Shown: positions 8,946 through 16,548 of the stretch, one piece after another
Position numbering within the stretch: the stretch's first letter is position 1
Layout: the number at the start of each line of letters is the position of its first letter
Notes under the pieces: generated by a model
What the model was told of the DNA's origin: nothing
Databases searched by the model: none
The model's input: only the letters and a program-made list of their open reading frames with translations
Made by a program: the position numbers and the translations under genes
Source: Muribaculaceae bacterium
Lineage (GTDB): Bacteria; Bacteroidota; Bacteroidia; Bacteroidales; Muribaculaceae
Direction of reading: 5' to 3'
Assembly: GCA_017557665.1 (NCBI GenBank)
Contig: JAFYYI010000064.1
Coordinates: 1 to 30,250, forward strand
Length of the DNA: 30,250 bases

Positions 8946-9701
8946 ATGAATGATTTCAAGCATATAGTCCTGTTAGTCTTGATGGCGCTGGCAACGGCTA
9001 CATCTGTCAACGCTTCGGTGCTCGACAGCCTCAGGATTGACGCACGACTGGGATATCCGATTGGTGGCACGATTCCCACCCACATGGGCAGGGAAATCCG
9101 TGGCATCAACCAGTTCAATCCCGGCCTTAACTTCTCGGTGGCCGGCGAAGGCTCCCTGAGAATTAAGAATGGCTGGGCGGTGCACTCCGGCTTGCGCTTC
9201 GAACTCGGCAGCATGGACGTTGACAGCCGCGTGAAGAACTATGACATCGAGGTTGTCAGGGGCGAAGAGTCGCTCAAAGGCATCTTCAACGGCAATGTGC
9301 GCATCAAGACCACGCAGCGCCGCATCACGCTGCCCATCCAGGCAGAATACAACTTCAACGAACGCTGGCGCCTGCGTGGAGGCTTCTTCATGGGCTGGCT
9401 CACCAGCCGCAAGTTCTGGGGTTGGGCCTATGACGGCTACCTGCGCGAGGGCACTCCTGTGGGCCCCAAAATCGAGATGGGTGTTGAACCGGGTGACCGC
9501 GGCGACTTTGACTTCGACGCCAACATGCGTCACATGCAATGGGGCATCGACGTTGGCGGAGACTGGCAGTTCCACCACCGCTGGGGCCTGTTCGCAGAAC
9601 TGACCTACGGCCTGAGCGGCATCTTCAAGAGCGACTTCCACTCGGTGCAGACGCTGCGCCCGATGTACGGCTCACTGGGTATCATCTACCGCATTAAATA
9701 A
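8946..9701 (+). CDS. Outer-membrane beta-barrel protein (PorT-like)
   Basis: 251 residues with an Sec signal peptide (ends about ATSVNAS) and alternating amphipathic strands: RIDARLGYPIGG, GLNFSVAGEGSLRI, WAVHSGLRFELGSM, RITLPIQAEYNFN, WRLRGGFFMGWL, WGIDVGGDWQF and WGLFAELTYGLSG. It ends in YGSLGIIYRIK, with an aromatic residue near the end as in barrel C-termini. The strand count suggests an 8-10-stranded barrel of the outer-membrane beta-barrel family 2 type. It lies between the two PCMD genes and is probably expressed with them; its transported substrate, if any, is unknown. Confidence 0.8.
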   Translation: MNDFKHIVLLVLMALATATSVNASVLDSLRIDARLGYPIGGTIPTHMGREIRGINQFNPGLNFSVAGEGSLRIKNGWAVHSGLRFELGSMDVDSRVKNYDIEVVRGEESLKGIFNGNVRIKTTQRRITLPIQAEYNFNERWRLRGGFFMGWLTSRKFWGWAYDGYLREGTPVGPKIEMGVEPGDRGDFDFDANMRHMQWGIDVGGDWQFHHRWGLFAELTYGLSGIFKSDFHSVQTLRPMYGSLGIIYRIK

Positions 9702-9732
9702 AACAATTAATAAATACTACTTTTCAATAGCA

Positions 9733-11214
9733 ATGAAGAAAGCATTTTTCACTTTTTGTATGGCATTGACGGCCGCGTTGGCTCTCAATGCTGAGAGTTT
9801 TACTGGCCTCATCGAAGTCACCAAGGGCACATATACCCGCACCGCTGAGGTCACTGTTTCGGTTATTGACCAGGGTAACGGGTTGTATGAACTCGACCTT
9901 GAGGTGCCTTTTTTCAATATCGGCACCCTGAAGATGTATGACGTGCCTGCTGCCACCACCGGCGAGATCACCGTCTATAGTGCCGAGCACTATGTGAACA
10001 CCGACAGCTATGGTCCCCTGCGCACCGTCGTGCTGGCCCGCACCTTTGATGGCATGATGGCCGCCAACGTGTCGCTTCCCGACCAGAGCGTAACAATATG
10101 GTTCAATACCGTGGGCGACCACTTCCAGTTGCCCAACAGCAACTTTGAGGACTGGAACAGCAGTTACACGAACGAGCCCAACCGCTGGCACGGTTTCAAG
10201 AGCGCTGGCGGCATGTTCGCTAGCACCTCGGCCAACATTGCCAGCCTTGGCTCCAGTGACGACGTGCGTCCCGGTGCAACAGGTCACAGTGCAGTTCTCA
10301 CTGCTGGTGCATTCATTGGTATCGTTGCCAATGGCACCATGACCAACGGCAAACTCATGGCCGGATCATATGACGCCAACAGTCCCCTCAACCATGCCGA
10401 GATGGACAAAGACAACGGCACCAACGACTTCTATATGCCCCTGTATGCCAAGCCCGACAAGTTCAATGTGTGGATGAAGTATCAGCAGGGAGCACCCGTC
10501 GACACCAACAGGGCCAGCGTGAGCGTCAAGACCTTCGACGGCACCTACTATCAGGAGCCCGTTGACAAGACTTACACCAACCTCTCGGGCAGCATCGTGG
10601 GCGGAGTGATTCCCGTCTGCGACTGGACGCTATACTCGTTCCCCTTCGACTACGCCAGCTATAGAGACAACCATGCCGCCAGCAATGCCATCTTCGTTAC
10701 CTTCTCAACCAACGGTAATCCCGGTTCAGGCAGCAAGAATGATGCCGTCTATGTTGACGACATTGAGTTGGTTTATCTTGCCTCGATGAACTACCTGCGC
10801 TATCGCGGCAACGTTATCGAGGGTTGGGATCCCGCCGTTACCACCTACAACATGGAGATTGCCGGCGAGCCCAATCTTGACGACTTCATGGCCGACTTTG
10901 ATGGCGTCAGCGCTGTTTCGACCAAGACGATGGAGCGTAACGCCGACGGCAGCTACCGCATCGCCATCAGCGTTGTGTCGGGCGACCTTCAGACGGCCAC
11001 CTGCTATGTCATCAATGTGACTTCCCCCACAGGCTTGAGGGGTGACGTTGACGGCAACGGTGAAGTTAACATCAGCGACGCCATCATGTTGATTAATTAC
11101 ATCTTGAATGGCAGCATCGTCGAGATCAACGAGCAGAACTCTAACATGAACGATGATAACGAGATCAACATCAGCGATGCCATCACGTTGATCAATGAGA
11201 TATTGAACAATTAA
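9733..11214 (+). CDS. Secreted calycin-like / PCMD protein with dockerin-like tail
   Basis: 493 residues. A signal peptide (1-20, ending ALALNA) precedes a calycin-like beta domain (about 21-125; starts SFTGLIEVTKGTYTR). A PCMD-type region follows (about 130-350; LPNSNFEDWNSSYTNEPNRW, then YVDDIELVYLASMNYLRY), next a short beta domain (360-435). Last comes a two-repeat dockerin-like module beginning GDVDGNGEVNISDAIMLIN. The Asp/Asn pattern fits calcium binding. The tail closely resembles the fragment at 2-148. Function is probably extracellular and carbohydrate-related; this is inferred from family and not from any active site I can see. Confidence 0.8.
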   Translation: MKKAFFTFCMALTAALALNAESFTGLIEVTKGTYTRTAEVTVSVIDQGNGLYELDLEVPFFNIGTLKMYDVPAATTGEITVYSAEHYVNTDSYGPLRTVVLARTFDGMMAANVSLPDQSVTIWFNTVGDHFQLPNSNFEDWNSSYTNEPNRWHGFKSAGGMFASTSANIASLGSSDDVRPGATGHSAVLTAGAFIGIVANGTMTNGKLMAGSYDANSPLNHAEMDKDNGTNDFYMPLYAKPDKFNVWMKYQQGAPVDTNRASVSVKTFDGTYYQEPVDKTYTNLSGSIVGGVIPVCDWTLYSFPFDYASYRDNHAASNAIFVTFSTNGNPGSGSKNDAVYVDDIELVYLASMNYLRYRGNVIEGWDPAVTTYNMEIAGEPNLDDFMADFDGVSAVSTKTMERNADGSYRIAISVVSGDLQTATCYVINVTSPTGLRGDVDGNGEVNISDAIMLINYILNGSIVEINEQNSNMNDDNEINISDAITLINEILNN

Positions 11215-11289
11215 TCTGATCGTTTAATATCAAGCGACTACTTATCAAACATTAATCACGACAATAAAGGAATAAAACAAGATAATAAA

Positions 11290-11841
11290 ATGAAAAAATT
11301 TATTGTATGTTTTGCAGCCATCTGCTGCGCTATGGCCATGAGTGCCACGACCTACACCTGCCACGTCAAAGTCACCATCAACGGCAATGTCAGCGAGCAG
11401 GAGCAAGTGGAAGTGACTGTCAACGAGAACAACGGCGCCTATGACCTGGACTTGAAGAACTTTGTCCTCATCTCGGAGAACATTCCCCTGCCCGTGGGCA
11501 ATGTCACCGTAACTGGTGTGGAAGGCATCGATGAGTATGGCTACACGAGGCTTAACTTTGACGGCAATATCAATATCACCCCGGGCGATGACCCCCAATA
11601 TGATTACTGGATGGGTCCCATACTTGGAAATGTCCCCACCGTGGCTATCGCACGCTTTACCGACACCGCCATCAGCGGCGACCTTCACATTGACTTGAGA
11701 GCATCGATGGGTCAGGACATCAACGTGTCCATCTTTGGTGTCGCTCCCGCCCCCGAAGTGCTTGAAGGCGACGTCAACCATGACAGCGAGGTCAATATTG
11801 CCGATGTGAACACTGTCATCGACATCATCCTGAGCAAGTAA
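11290..11841 (+). CDS. Secreted calycin-like protein with a single dockerin-like half-repeat
   Basis: 183 residues. A signal peptide (1-19, ending AMAMSA) is followed by a calycin-like beta domain (about 20-150; YTCHVKVTINGNVSEQEQV). One dockerin half-repeat, GDVNHDSEVNIADVNTVIDI, closes the protein. It parallels the N- and C-terminal modules of the gene at 9733 with the PCMD region missing. It lies 75 bases behind that gene and 26 bases before the next lipoprotein gene, so all three may share a transcript. The role is unknown. Confidence 0.75.
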   Translation: MKKFIVCFAAICCAMAMSATTYTCHVKVTINGNVSEQEQVEVTVNENNGAYDLDLKNFVLISENIPLPVGNVTVTGVEGIDEYGYTRLNFDGNINITPGDDPQYDYWMGPILGNVPTVAIARFTDTAISGDLHIDLRASMGQDINVSIFGVAPAPEVLEGDVNHDSEVNIADVNTVIDIILSK

Positions 11842-11867
11842 AGTTTAACCGATAATATCACAAGACG

Positions 11868-12377
11868 ATGAAGAAGTACATCTGCATGGCAGCCTTGTTG
11901 ATTGTGGCTGCATTCTCGCTCACCTCATGCGGTGACGACGAACCTAAAGAGAAGGCAATAGCAACCGCCACCTACAACATGTCTTTCTCCCAGGATTTGC
12001 TCAACGCGTGCAACGTGTTCATCACCTACAAGGCCGAGAATGGCCGCAACGTGATGGAGGCTGTCAACTCGACCTGGTGGACCAAGACCGTCAGCAGCGA
12101 CAAATTTCCTGCCGAGTTTGGTGTGATGTATAAGTTCAGCACCAAGTCTGATGCCGAACTGACACAAGAGAAATACGACCTCACCTGTGAGCTGACTTTC
12201 TCGTGCAAGACCAACAAGGGCGCCAGCTACTCCAACACTGTGACCATTATCAACAGTAAGGGAGTTGCCAAGGACAAGGTGGTCAGCACGCTGGAGAAAC
12301 TGAGTGGCAAGTCTACCGGCTTCAGAATCACCAAGGACGGTATCGTTTCCCAGGCCAACAACCTGAATTACGATTAA
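11868..12377 (+). CDS. Small lipoprotein of unknown function
   Basis: 169 residues with a clear SPII signal peptide, lipobox SLTSC (Cys21), followed by an acidic GDDEP linker typical of Bacteroidota surface-exported lipoproteins. The mature part is a single beta-rich domain (TATYNMSFSQDLLNACNVFI; YDLTCELTFSCKTNKG) ending in GKSTGFRITKDGIV. I do not recognise the family. It starts 26 bases after the calycin-dockerin gene and is the last gene before a strong terminator. Confidence 0.75.
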   Translation: MKKYICMAALLIVAAFSLTSCGDDEPKEKAIATATYNMSFSQDLLNACNVFITYKAENGRNVMEAVNSTWWTKTVSSDKFPAEFGVMYKFSTKSDAELTQEKYDLTCELTFSCKTNKGASYSNTVTIINSKGVAKDKVVSTLEKLSGKSTGFRITKDGIVSQANNLNYD

Positions 12378-12401
12378 GCCCTTCACGACACATTCTACAT
12401 A

Positions 12402-12443
12402 ACGACGAAGCGCCTGATAATGTCGGGCGCTTCGTCGTTTGTT
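12402..12443 (+). terminator. Rho-independent terminator of the secreted-protein run
   Basis: A perfect 13-bp stem (12402-12414 with 12426-12438) with an 11-base loop, then TTTGTT. It lies 25 bases behind the lipoprotein stop. The convergent CDF gene ends at 12456, so the hairpin may also serve that strand, although there is no T tract in that direction. Confidence 0.85.
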
Positions 12444-12455
12444 ATGGATGATGCT

Positions 12456-13340
12456 TCACTTGACGGGTTCCATGTGGATGGTGACGTGGGTCTGTGGACC
12501 GAAACGCTCACGCAGGCGCTGCTCGATGGCCGTGGCACGGTCATGAGCCGACGAGAGCGGCAGATTGCCGTCCATGCGCACGTGAGCCTCGATGGCAAAG
12601 CGGTTGCCGATGCGGCGTGTGCGCAGGTTGTGAGGCTCGCTCACATCGGGGAACGAGCTGATGATGTCCTCGATTTCCTGCTCGATATCGCTCGAGAGTG
12701 ACGACTCGGTCAGCTCGCCGACACTCGTGCGCAACAGGTTGATGGAGACCTTGACCAGCATTCCACCGACAAACACCGAAGCCAAGGGGTCAAGCACCGT
12801 CCAGCGTTGTCCTAACAGGATGGCGCCACCGATGCCCACGGTAGTGCCTATCGAGGACAAGGCATCGCTGCGGTGGTGCCATGCGTTAGCGACAAGGGCT
12901 TGGGAATCGAGCCGCTTGCCACTCTTAACGGTATATTGATAGAGGACTTCCTTGACGATGATCGAGATGATGGCTGCAGCCAGGGCAAGCCATCCCGGCG
13001 CCGCGAGTTCCTTGCCACCTGCCCAATCGATGAGTTTGGCCACACCTGAGACGATGATACCTGTTGCGGCTGCCATCAGTGCCAGGCCAATGATGAAGGT
13101 GGCAAAGGTCTCATACTTGCCGTGTCCGTAGTCATGCCCCTCATCCTGAGGCTTGGCACTCACATGGACAAAAGCGAGCACCACGACGTCGGTGATAAAG
13201 TCCGAGAGCGAGTGCACGGCGTCGGCAATCATCGCCGAACTGTGTCCCATCACGCCGGCAATGAACTTGAAGGTCAGCAGCGCCACATTGCCGGCACTGC
13301 CCACCAAGGTCACCTTATATATGTCCTTTTCACGACTCAT
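12456..13340 (-). CDS. Cation diffusion facilitator (CDF) metal exporter
   Basis: A 294-residue inner-membrane antiporter that is expected to move Zn2+, Fe2+ or a similar divalent cation out against protons. Six membrane helices are visible. Metal-site motifs are MIADAVHSLSD in TM2, DYGHGKYETFATF in the TM2-TM3 loop and ALVANAWHHRSDALSS in TM5. The C-terminal cytoplasmic dimerisation domain runs from about 205 to the end. The start MSREKDIYK at 13340 is chosen because a promoter -7 box lies at 13348-13355, leaving almost no leader; the longer frame (13370) would begin upstream of that box. A decayed copy of this gene's first codons lies at 13940-13987. Confidence 0.9.
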   Translation of the reverse strand: MSREKDIYKVTLVGSAGNVALLTFKFIAGVMGHSSAMIADAVHSLSDFITDVVVLAFVHVSAKPQDEGHDYGHGKYETFATFIIGLALMAAATGIIVSGVAKLIDWAGGKELAAPGWLALAAAIISIIVKEVLYQYTVKSGKRLDSQALVANAWHHRSDALSSIGTTVGIGGAILLGQRWTVLDPLASVFVGGMLVKVSINLLRTSVGELTESSLSSDIEQEIEDIISSFPDVSEPHNLRTRRIGNRFAIEAHVRMDGNLPLSSAHDRATAIEQRLRERFGPQTHVTIHMEPVK

Positions 13341-13347
13341 AACACCG

Positions 13348-13378
13348 CAAAGATATACCATTCTCTCCACCTTGGCAA
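13348..13378 (-). promoter_or_regulatory. CDF promoter (near-leaderless)
   Basis: Minus strand: TTG (13378-13376), 20 bases, TATCTTTG (13355-13348), then CGGTGTT and the ATG at 13340. With the usual start about seven bases past the box, transcription would begin at or beside the start codon. The same sequence is duplicated at 13998-14028. Confidence 0.7.
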
Positions 13379-13390
13379 TACATCGTCTAG

Positions 13391-13429
13391 AAAAAACGTG
13401 TCCCCGCCGACGAATGTTGGCAGGGACAC
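13391..13429 (-). terminator. Terminator of lipoprotein gene A
   Basis: The minus-strand stem GTGTCCC/GGGACAC continues inward as GCCGAC/GTTGGC with a GAAT loop on the plus strand. It is followed on the minus strand by six T (13396-13391). It sits between the lipoprotein gene ending at 13454 and the CDF promoter. Confidence 0.85.
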
Positions 13430-13453
13430 ATATTCCAGTTTCGCCATCAACCT

Positions 13454-13873
13454 TTACAGATACGGCTCAATGACGCTGTCCTTTACACGGGTGAATGTAG
13501 TATGATCATGGTCCAGAAACATCATTCTGTCACCCTGCACAATATATTCGCAAGTAAGGGCTTCGTTCTCACCATCGAAACCTGCATCGTTATCGTAAAT
13601 CATGGTCAACTTATTTCCCTTCACGGTATATGATCCATGAAAAGCGAAATGATCAGTATTGCCATTCGACACGATGAAAACCGCTACTTGATGAAATCTA
13701 CCTTCCTTGGTGAATTGAAACAGCAGTGAAACATCATCGTACATTTCAGGGTCATCGTATTGCCAAGTCCCAACAATGTCAGCAACCTTAGGCTCGTCGT
13801 CGTTGCAGGCAGCAAGACCCACCGAAACCAGTGTCATCAACATGACCATCAATGCAAAATAGTACTTCCTCAT
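13454..13873 (-). CDS. Small lipoprotein A (tandem paralogue)
   Basis: 139 residues with an SPII signal peptide (lipobox GLAAC) and an acidic NDDEP linker. A lipocalin-like single-domain body begins DIVGTWQYDDPEMYDD, with FQFTKEGRFHQV and GSYTVKGNKLTMIYDND, and the end is FTRVKDSVIEPYL. The DIVGTW opening and the GxYxVxGxxLT strand fit the lipocalin-like (calycin) lipoproteins common in Bacteroidales. It is paralogous to the gene at 14104; both end TRVKDSVIExYL. The ATG at 13873 is preferred to an ATG four codons upstream because it gives a normal signal peptide. Its promoter is probably the duplicated CDF promoter at 13998-14028. Confidence 0.8.
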   Translation of the reverse strand: MRKYYFALMVMLMTLVSVGLAACNDDEPKVADIVGTWQYDDPEMYDDVSLLFQFTKEGRFHQVAVFIVSNGNTDHFAFHGSYTVKGNKLTMIYDNDAGFDGENEALTCEYIVQGDRMMFLDHDHTTFTRVKDSVIEPYL

Positions 13874-13939
13874 AGATATCAGCATTTAAATTCAGTTTAA
13901 TTCGCGAAATTCGTAGTTTAAAACTATTGGCGCATGTGG

Positions 13940-13987
13940 GCACTGCCCACCAGCGTCACCTTAATATATCTCCTTTTCACGACTCAT
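13940..13987 (-). pseudogene. Relic of the CDF gene 5' end
   Basis: The sequence matches CDF codons 1 to about 15 (at 13294-13340) with a few changes. On the minus strand it begins ATGAGTCGTGAAAAGGAG, giving MSREKEIY, and is then closed by TAA (13963-13961). After the stop the match to VTLVGSA-coding sequence continues for about 20 bases and ends at the duplication junction. It is part of the duplicated unit described in the findings and now lies in the leader of lipoprotein gene A. Confidence 0.75.
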
Positions 13988-13997
13988 AACAACCCCG

Positions 13998-14028
13998 CAA
14001 AGATATACCATTCTCTCCACCTTGGCAA
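13998..14028 (-). promoter_or_regulatory. Duplicated CDF promoter, now ahead of lipoprotein gene A
   Basis: Minus strand: TTG (14028-14026), 20 bases, TATCTTTG (14005-13998), the same spacing and nearly the same bases as the CDF promoter. Transcription would run through the CDF relic into the lipoprotein gene at 13873. Confidence 0.65.
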
Positions 14029-14038
14029 CACATCACCT

Positions 14039-14078
14039 AAAAAACGTGTCCCCACCGACGGACATCGGCAGGGACACG
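14039..14078 (-). terminator. Terminator of lipoprotein gene B
   Basis: The stem CGTGTCCC/GGGACACG (14045-14052 with 14071-14078) has an inner CCGA/TCGG. It is followed on the minus strand by six T. It is the diverged twin of the terminator at 13391-13429. Confidence 0.8.
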
Positions 14079-14103
14079 CTTAACGATAAAAGAATATCTC
14101 AGT

Positions 14104-14526
14104 TTACAGGTACCTCTCAATAACGCTGTCCTTGACACGGGTATAAACGACAGTAAGAGGATAATACTCGTAAGAAAGCGTCAATTTGTCGCCCTTTATT
14201 TGATAAGTAAATGTCTCGGTAATGCTATGACCATCGTCAGTGTAAGTCACCATAACCTTATCACCAGAAACGGTATATGTTCCATGTTCAACATCTACAT
14301 CAGTTTCATCGTATTCATAGTAGATATCCACTGAATGCCATTTGCCGTTTTTGGTAAACTGGACCAAATTCTCAAAGGCTTCACCATCGTCATCAACGCC
14401 TTTAACCTGCCAAGTGCCAACGATGTCAGAATTCACGGGCTCATCGTTATCGTCACCACATGAGGTAACACCAACGGAAACTAAAGCCAATAAAATGACT
14501 GTCAGGAAAAAATAGAATTCCTTCAT
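14104..14526 (-). CDS. Small lipoprotein B (tandem paralogue)
   Basis: 140 residues: SPII signal peptide with lipobox GVTSC, acidic GDDNDEP linker, then DIVGTWQVKGVDDDGEAF, VQFTKNGKWHSV and GTYTVSGDKVMVTY, ending YTRVKDSVIERYL. The domain plan is the same as in lipoprotein A, so the pair arose by tandem duplication and has diverged considerably in the middle. The function is unknown; ligand binding is a guess from the lipocalin-like outline. The region upstream (14527-14669) shows no clear TAnnTTTG box. Confidence 0.8.
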   Translation of the reverse strand: MKEFYFFLTVILLALVSVGVTSCGDDNDEPVNSDIVGTWQVKGVDDDGEAFENLVQFTKNGKWHSVDIYYEYDETDVDVEHGTYTVSGDKVMVTYTDDGHSITETFTYQIKGDKLTLSYEYYPLTVVYTRVKDSVIERYL

Positions 14527-14669
14527 AGATAAAAAATAAATGAATTGTTAATAAAAAAGTGGGTTATTATTTTGGTTATTTCTATATGCTATTCATCAAC
14601 AGTTTTTTGGGCAATAAGCCACTTCAGTAACCTGCGATAAAACACTTAACTTATAAAATAATCACATAT

Positions 14670-14719
14670 AAGAAAGATTTCTCGCCCGGCAGCATCACAC
14701 CTTTTCCGGGCGAGAAATC
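14670..14719 (-). terminator. Terminator of the etf / acyl-CoA dehydrogenase unit
   Basis: A perfect 14-bp stem, GATTTCTCGCCCGG with CCGGGCGAGAAATC (14676-14689 with 14706-14719), starts 8 bases past the dehydrogenase stop codon. A moderately T-rich tail (TTTCTT) follows on the minus strand. Confidence 0.8.
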
Positions 14720-14726
14720 CTTAACT

Positions 14727-16433
14727 TTATTGGCGCATGTAGGCGGCCTGGTCGGCAGGGTTGAAGCTGCCGATGAAGCGTGCGTGACGTGCTACCTCGG
14801 CCTCACCCATGTTGACATAGACCTTGGCGCTGTCCATGAACAGGTCGGGTTCGTTGCTGGCGTCACCGATGAGCAGATAGCCCATGATGATGTGACCGAG
14901 CATCTCGACCAGGCGACGGGCATGGAAGGTGATGTACTCGGGATCCTCAACAGCCTGAACCTTAGCAAAGGTCTCCTCGTAGAGGGCGGTCATGGCCTCG
15001 AGCTTCGCCTTCATGGGAGCGACAGCCTCGCTGTACTCGCGGGCGGCATACTCCTTGATCTGATTCAGATAGGTGCCCGTGGTGACGTGGCGGATGGCGG
15101 CAACCACCTGCAGCTGGGTCGTACCCTCGTAGATGCTGGTGATGCGGGCATCACGGTAGATGCGCTCACAAGCGTAGTCGCGCATGAAACCGCTACCACC
15201 GTGAATCTGTACGCAGTCATAGGCATTCTGGTTGCAGAACTCGCTCGTCATGCCCTTGGCCAGCGGCGTGAAAGCGTCGGCCAGGCGGTTGTAGGCCTTC
15301 ATGGTCTTGCGCTCCTCGGGGGCGAGGGTGCGCTCACGGCTGATGGCCTCGAGCGACTTGTACATGTCCACAAAACGGGTGCACTCATACAGCAGGGTGC
15401 GCGAAGCATCGAGCTTGGCCTTGATGTTGGAAATCATCTCGCTCACGGCGGGGAAATTGATGATGGCCTTGCCGAACTGCTCACGGCTGCGGGCATAGGC
15501 GATGGCTTCCTGATAGGCGGCCTCGCTCACGCCGACGCTCTGGGCGGCGATGCCCAGGCGTGCGCCGTTCATCAGCGACATCACATACTTGATAAGACCC
15601 AGCTTGCGGTCGCCGCACAACTCGGCCTTGGCGTTCTTGAACACGAGCTCGCACGTGGGGCTGCCATGGATACCCATCTTGTCCTCGATGCGGCGCACGG
15701 TCATGCCGCCGTCACGCTTGTCGTAGATGAACATCGACAGGCCGCGGCCATCGCGAGTACCCTCCTCGCTGCGTGCCAGCACGAGCGAGATGTCACCGTC
15801 ACCATTTGTGATGAAGCGCTTCACACCATTCAGGCGCCAAGTGCCGTCCTCGTCCTGGGTGGCCTTGAGCATAACGGACTGCAGGTCACTGCCCGCATCG
15901 GGCTCAGTCAGGTCCATCGCCAGGGTCTCACCTTTACAGGTGCGGGGCAGGAAACGCTCCTTTTGATCCTCGCTGGCAAACTCGTTGATGGTCTCAGCGC
16001 AGTCCTGCAGACCCCACACGTTCACGAAGCCCGCATCGGCACGGCTTACCATGTCGGCGGCCATGATATAGGGAATCGACGACATGTTCAGGCCACCGTA
16101 CTGGCGGGGCAAGGTGATGCCCATCAGGCCAGCCTGGTTTAGGGCCTTGAGGTCCTGCTCAGTGCCCTTGGCATAGCGCACGCGTCCGTTCTCGTGATGC
16201 GGACCCTCAAGGTCAACATCCTTGGCATTGGGAGCGATGATGTCACCGCACACCTCGCCGATGATCTCCAGCACGCGCTCATAAGAATCCATAGCGTCCT
16301 CGAAGTCGAGAGGCGCATAGTCGAATTTCTCGCTCTGGGTATAGTCGCGCTCACGCAGGGCAACAATCTGCTTCATCAGCGGATGACGCAGGTGGTACTG
16401 GAGCGCTTTATTGTCGGTATAAAAGTTAGCCAT
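14727..16433 (-). CDS. Acyl-CoA dehydrogenase with C-terminal extension
   Basis: A 568-residue flavoenzyme that is expected to oxidise an acyl-CoA to the enoyl-CoA (or run the reverse), passing electrons to EtfAB. Visible are the ACAD N-domain, the middle domain (LTEPDAGSDLQSVMLKA, RFITNGDGD; flavin and substrate contacts) and the C-domain (ARLGIAAQSVGVSEAAYQEA, YARSREQFGKAI, QIHGGSGFMRDY). The catalytic base is the Glu of SIYEGTTQLQ. About 130 residues past the usual end form the extra helical domain of the long bacterial ACAD type. It lies behind etfB and etfA on the same strand, so its electron partner is encoded with it. Chain-length specificity cannot be read from the sequence. Confidence 0.93.
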   Translation of the reverse strand: MANFYTDNKALQYHLRHPLMKQIVALRERDYTQSEKFDYAPLDFEDAMDSYERVLEIIGEVCGDIIAPNAKDVDLEGPHHENGRVRYAKGTEQDLKALNQAGLMGITLPRQYGGLNMSSIPYIMAADMVSRADAGFVNVWGLQDCAETINEFASEDQKERFLPRTCKGETLAMDLTEPDAGSDLQSVMLKATQDEDGTWRLNGVKRFITNGDGDISLVLARSEEGTRDGRGLSMFIYDKRDGGMTVRRIEDKMGIHGSPTCELVFKNAKAELCGDRKLGLIKYVMSLMNGARLGIAAQSVGVSEAAYQEAIAYARSREQFGKAIINFPAVSEMISNIKAKLDASRTLLYECTRFVDMYKSLEAISRERTLAPEERKTMKAYNRLADAFTPLAKGMTSEFCNQNAYDCVQIHGGSGFMRDYACERIYRDARITSIYEGTTQLQVVAAIRHVTTGTYLNQIKEYAAREYSEAVAPMKAKLEAMTALYEETFAKVQAVEDPEYITFHARRLVEMLGHIIMGYLLIGDASNEPDLFMDSAKVYVNMGEAEVARHARFIGSFNPADQAAYMRQ

Positions 16434-16443
16434 ATTCTTTTTA

Positions 16444-16538
16444 AGTTTCTAGTCCCTAGTTTCTAGTCCCTAGTCTGTGTTCCCTAATTGCTTTAGTGCG
16501 GATGCCAACTAGAAACTAGGGACTCTGGACTAGAAACT
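16444..16538. repeat. Inverted and tandem TTTCTAGTCCCTAG repeat between etfA and the dehydrogenase
   Basis: The 115-base gap holds a left arm with tandem TTTCTAGTCCCTAG units and a right arm in inverted order. A 17-bp perfect inverted repeat (16451-16467 with 16508-16524) overlaps a 12-bp one (16444-16455 with 16527-16538). An RNA hairpin here could adjust the amount of dehydrogenase relative to EtfAB. Similar short CCTAATGCCTAA-type repeats fill the etfB-etfA gap (about 17585-17665). Confidence 0.7.
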
Positions 16539-16548
16539 GAATTAATCG

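Noticed and set aside
14730..16142. 470-codon plus-strand open frame
   Set aside because: It is the antisense shadow of the acyl-CoA dehydrogenase gene; its composition is low-complexity Ala/Gly/His/Leu with no domain.
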